Part shown: positions 6,920 to 8,259 of the stretch, in pieces | Layout of the letters: each line of letters opens with the position of its first letter | How positions within the stretch are numbered: the first letter of the stretch is position 1 | NCBI GenBank assembly: GCA_937958145.1 | Contig: CALGOE010000073.1 | Span: 1 to 8,259 of the forward strand | Length of the DNA stretch: 8,259 bases | Direction of reading: 5' to 3' | Origin: an uncultured Desulfobacca sp. | Lineage (GTDB): Bacteria; Desulfobacterota; Desulfobaccia; Desulfobaccales; Desulfobaccaceae | Translations under genes and position numbers: made by a program | Notes under the pieces: generated by a model | Told to the model about the DNA's origin: nothing | Database searches by the model: none | What the model saw: the letters and a program-made list of their open reading frames with translations, nothing else

Positions 6920-7198
6920 TCAGGAAAGGTAGCCGGCTAATGCTTTCATGGCCTTGGCAATATCCTCGATCGCCTCGTGCATGCCCTCACTGTAAGACCT
7001 GCTTGGTTTTGTTCCCTCTTGGCCGATTTTCTCCTGAACTTCAGACTTGAGTTTTTTCAATTGTTGCGCCTGTTGTTCCAGGTCAACTCGCTGTTCTTCT
7101 GCCAAATAGGCGAGGAGCTCGGGATCTAGCTGCCCCAGGAGCTCATCGGCCTCGGCCAGTATCTGCGCAATTTCTTCGGAGCTAAAAGTCTTTTCCAT
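6920..7198 (-). CDS. Small hypothetical coiled-coil protein (92 residues)
   Basis: I do not recognise the family. The product is 92 residues, acidic and strongly helical, with no signal peptide or membrane segment. Residues about 8-62 are rich in Glu, Leu, Gln and Lys; VDLEQQAQQLKKLKSEVQEK (38-57) has heptad-like spacing, so oligomerisation through a coiled coil is likely. A short Ser/Thr/Gly linker (about 60-72) leads to a second amphipathic helix (73-91). The frame extends upstream to a GTG at 7222, but the ATG at 7198 is preferred because an AAAGG lies about 7-8 bases before it. It follows the two tiny membrane-protein genes on the same strand after about 190 bases, so co-transcription is possible but not shown. 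Confidence 0.6.
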   Translation of the reverse strand: MEKTFSSEEIAQILAEADELLGQLDPELLAYLAEEQRVDLEQQAQQLKKLKSEVQEKIGQEGTKPSRSYSEGMHEAIEDIAKAMKALAGYLS

Positions 7199-7391
7199 GA
7201 TGGTGCCTTTCTGCTGGCTCACCAGCCCTCAGTCGCCTAAAATAAAAATGGTTAACGGCTCAAGTATCATGGCCGCCTTTTGGCACTCACGGCCTCGCCT
7301 ACGCTCGTGACGGCCAGATAGACCAGGGGTGGCCGCATCGCCAGCCGTCTCCAGCCCTGACCGGCGCACCACCCTGGCCTGAACCTTTCTC

Positions 7392-7547
7392 TTAGAGCCG
7401 CCCCAGGAGGACCAGGATAAGGACAATAATCAAGACCGTCCCCAAAAGACCACTGGGGGCATAGCCCCAACTCTGGCTATGACGCCAAGTGGGCAGGGCG
7501 CCGACGAGAACCAGGATGAGTACAACAATTAAAATAGTGCCTAACAT
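7392..7547 (-). CDS. DUF3309 family small membrane protein (51 residues)
   Basis: The product starts MLGTILIVVLILVLVGALPT, has the central block WRHSQSWGYAPSG (21-33), and ends in a second hydrophobic helix LLGTVLIIVLILVLLGRL. This two-helix layout, with a Trp/Tyr/Gly-rich loop and a final Leu-Gly-Arg, is the DUF3309 pattern known from many proteobacteria; its function is not known. The length is normal for the family. The frame is open further upstream (to 7682), but the ATG at 7547 is chosen because AAGGAG lies eight bases before it and the family begins exactly there. It lies 91 bases after the Thivi_2564-like gene on the same strand, so the two are probably co-transcribed. Confidence 0.85.
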   Translation of the reverse strand: MLGTILIVVLILVLVGALPTWRHSQSWGYAPSGLLGTVLIIVLILVLLGRL

Positions 7548-7638
7548 GAGGATGTCTCCTTGGTGGTTTGTGGTTAGCAGCAAATTGGGGGCAGCCTTGG
7601 CTTCCCTATGAATACGCTGGGGCATTGAACCCGGACAG

Positions 7639-7830
7639 TTACCTCCCGAGTCTGATACCCGAGAAATCACCGATGAGTCCAAAAACGTTCAGGAGCCACA
7701 AGACCACGGCAACGATGACGACGGCATTCAAGATCATCTTAATGGAGCCGGCCATGGGGATATATGAGTTGACCAGCCAGAGAAGGACACCGACGACGAT
7801 TAAGGGCAACACTACGTAAATTAAAGGCAT
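7639..7830 (-). CDS. Thivi_2564-like small membrane protein (63 residues)
   Basis: The product has two hydrophobic helices: residues about 3-22 (IYVVLPLIVVGVLLWLVNSY) and 33-53 (ILNAVVIVAVVLWLLNVFGL), joined by the short polar stretch IPMAGSIKM, with a basic end GIRLGR. I recognise the pattern (LLWLVN-x-YIPM, then ILN...VLWLLNVFG) as that of the Thivi_2564 family of small inner-membrane proteins of unknown function; this is a recollection of the family, not a search result. AAGGAG lies six bases before the ATG at 7830. It is the first gene of the minus-strand group and faces away from the helix-turn-helix gene across an AT-rich spacer. Confidence 0.8.
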   Translation of the reverse strand: MPLIYVVLPLIVVGVLLWLVNSYIPMAGSIKMILNAVVIVAVVLWLLNVFGLIGDFSGIRLGR

Positions 7831-7864
7831 GATCTACTCCTTTTTTGCATCAGAAAGGTGTGGT

Positions 7865-7879
7865 GGTTATTCAATAACC
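7865..7879. repeat. Perfect 15-base inverted repeat upstream of the small membrane gene
   Basis: GGTTATT-C-AATAACC is a perfect 7+7 palindrome around one base. It lies 35 bases before the start codon of the Thivi_2564-like gene and at the left edge of the AT-rich region. It could be an operator for a dimeric repressor of the minus-strand genes, or a hairpin in their 5' leader. No clear promoter for those genes could be fixed by eye. Confidence 0.45.
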
Positions 7880-7912
7880 CGGTGCAAAGCTATTTTGAAA
7901 CGCAAACAGAGA

Positions 7913-7941
7913 TTGACTCTAATTTTATATCTAATTATATT
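7913..7941 (+). promoter_or_regulatory. Candidate distal promoter in the AT-rich region
   Basis: TTGACT (7913-7918), a 17-base spacer, and TATATT (7936-7941) each match the sigma70 consensus at 5 of 6 positions. It points toward the helix-turn-helix gene and would give a leader of about 150 bases. In DNA this AT-rich, chance matches are common, so confidence is moderate. Confidence 0.4.
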
Positions 7942-7950
7942 AAATTATAT
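7924..7950 (+). repeat. AT-rich direct repeat, copy 1
   Basis: This 27-base stretch beginning TTTATATCTAATTATATTA matches the copy at 8014-8040 at 24 of 27 positions, in the same orientation and 90 bases apart. It overlaps the -10 element of the distal promoter. It is a possible paired binding site. Confidence 0.5.
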
Positions 7951-8013
7951 ATTTATGTCAAGTTTTATATTGGTTTTTATTATTAATAATAGTATTTGAA
8001 TTAATATTAATGG

Positions 8014-8040
8014 TTTATATTTAATTATATTATTTTATAT
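8014..8040 (+). repeat. AT-rich direct repeat, copy 2
   Basis: This 27-base stretch beginning TTTATATTTAATTATATTA is the partner of 7924-7950 (24 of 27 identical). It ends just before TTGACT (8040-8045) and lies 18 bases upstream of the TATAAT at 8058. The position would suit a regulator of the downstream gene, possibly its own product (inference). Confidence 0.5.
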
Positions 8041-8057
8041 TGACTTATAGGCTTATA

Positions 8058-8063
8058 TATAAT
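8058..8063 (+). promoter_or_regulatory. Perfect -10 box (TATAAT) close to the helix-turn-helix gene
   Basis: TATAAT occurs 31 bases before the ATG, so transcription would start near 8070 and leave room for the GGAGG at 8084-8088. The expected -35 position (8035-8040) reads TTATAT, which is poor; a TTGACT at 8040-8045 is only 12 bases away, too close. If used, it would need an activator or another upstream element. Confidence 0.4.
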
Positions 8064-8094
8064 AGTATTATTGAAGGCAAACCGGAGGGAATTT

Positions 8095-8259
8095 ATGGAA
8101 ACAGAAAAGGATCTCGTGCTCACCACCGCGGAAGCGGCGGCGTTTCTGAAGCTGACGCCCTTCACGGTGCGGGATTATGCCCGGCGAGGCATTCTGCCGT
8201 CCCGCAAGGTGGGCAAGGGGTGGCGTTTCTATAAGCCCGACCTGTTGGCCTGGCTAAGG
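8095..8259 (+). CDS. Small helix-turn-helix DNA-binding protein (HTH_17, excisionase/MerR-like), partial at right edge
   Basis: Fifty-five codons are visible with no stop before the window ends. The pattern LTTAEAAAFLKLTPFTVRDY (residues 9-28), then ARRGILPSRKVGKGWRF (29-45), then a wing and YKPDLLAWL, is the winged helix-turn-helix of the HTH_17 group: helix 1 TAEAAAFLKL, recognition helix PFTVRDYARRG, wing KVGKGWRFYKPDLLAWL. Known members include phage excisionases, small regulators and N-terminal domains of larger proteins; without the C-terminus these cannot be told apart. The ATG at 8095 has GGAGG (8084-8088) six bases upstream, an excellent site. The codon use is GC-rich like its neighbours, whereas its promoter region is about 89% A+T, so the control region is the foreign-looking part. 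It may bind the repeats upstream of itself (inference). Confidence 0.88.
   Translation, partial: METEKDLVLTTAEAAAFLKLTPFTVRDYARRGILPSRKVGKGWRFYKPDLLAWLR

Larger units (their letters stand above)
7921..8070. other. Extremely AT-rich spacer (about 89% A+T)
   Basis: By hand count about 16 of 150 bases are G or C, against a clearly GC-rich surround. It contains a 27-base direct repeat and a 12-base palindrome ATTAATATTAAT (8000-8011). No open frame of interest lies in it. Such DNA is easily melted and often bound by nucleoid silencers or site-specific recombination accessory proteins. Here it lies between divergent genes and holds the probable promoters of the helix-turn-helix gene. Confidence 0.7.

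Noticed and set aside
7229..7470. Two overlapping minus-strand frames between the 92-residue gene and DUF3309
   Set aside because: They overlap the DUF3309 gene in other frames and encode Arg/Gly/Pro-rich peptides with no plausible ribosome binding site.
1..8259. CRISPR array expected near cas genes
   Set aside because: No run of regularly spaced, near-identical repeats is present; the array is probably beyond the left edge after cas2.

Overview
The window is GC-rich and densely coded. Its protein families point to a Gram-negative bacterium, perhaps a proteobacterium or Desulfobacterota relative. That guess rests on family resemblance and base composition only (low confidence). It looks like an accessory or defence-flank region.

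Layout. Positions 1-2876 (minus strand) hold the first two genes of a type I-C CRISPR-Cas operon: cas3, then cas5c, which runs off the left edge. The rest of the operon (cas8c, cas7, cas4, cas1, cas2) and the CRISPR array are presumably further left; no array lies in this window. Positions 2967-3023 hold a cluster of four small palindromes. Next, on the plus strand (3024-4151), is the C-terminal half of an SMC/Rad50/YhaN-like ATPase with no Walker A domain, best read as a decayed gene stump beside the cas operon. A gap at 4152-4392 holds only a weak hairpin.

Positions 4393-6521 (minus strand) form a two-gene unit: an ACR3-type transporter (probable arsenite efflux) whose stop overlaps, as ATGA, the start of an ADP-ribosylglycohydrolase (DraG/ARH family). 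Upstream is a good sigma70-type promoter overlapped by an inverted repeat, and a long hairpin-rich leader.

Positions 6920-7830 (minus strand) carry three very small genes: a 92-residue coiled-coil protein of unknown function, a DUF3309 membrane peptide and a Thivi_2564-like membrane peptide. Past a perfect 15-bp inverted repeat the sequence becomes about 89% A+T for some 150 bases, with a 27-bp direct repeat and promoter-like elements. This leads into a plus-strand gene at 8095 for a small excisionase/MerR-like helix-turn-helix protein that is cut by the right edge.

How they may work together: Cas5c would process crRNA and hold its 5' handle in Cascade, and Cas3 would nick and degrade the target. 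The transporter and hydrolase are probably co-transcribed and translationally coupled. No direct link between that pair and the CRISPR genes can be shown from the sequence. I found no clearly new system. The best leads are an altered putative catalytic dyad in Cas5c, the ACR3-ADP-ribosylhydrolase coupling, and the AT-rich repeat-bearing control region of the helix-turn-helix gene.
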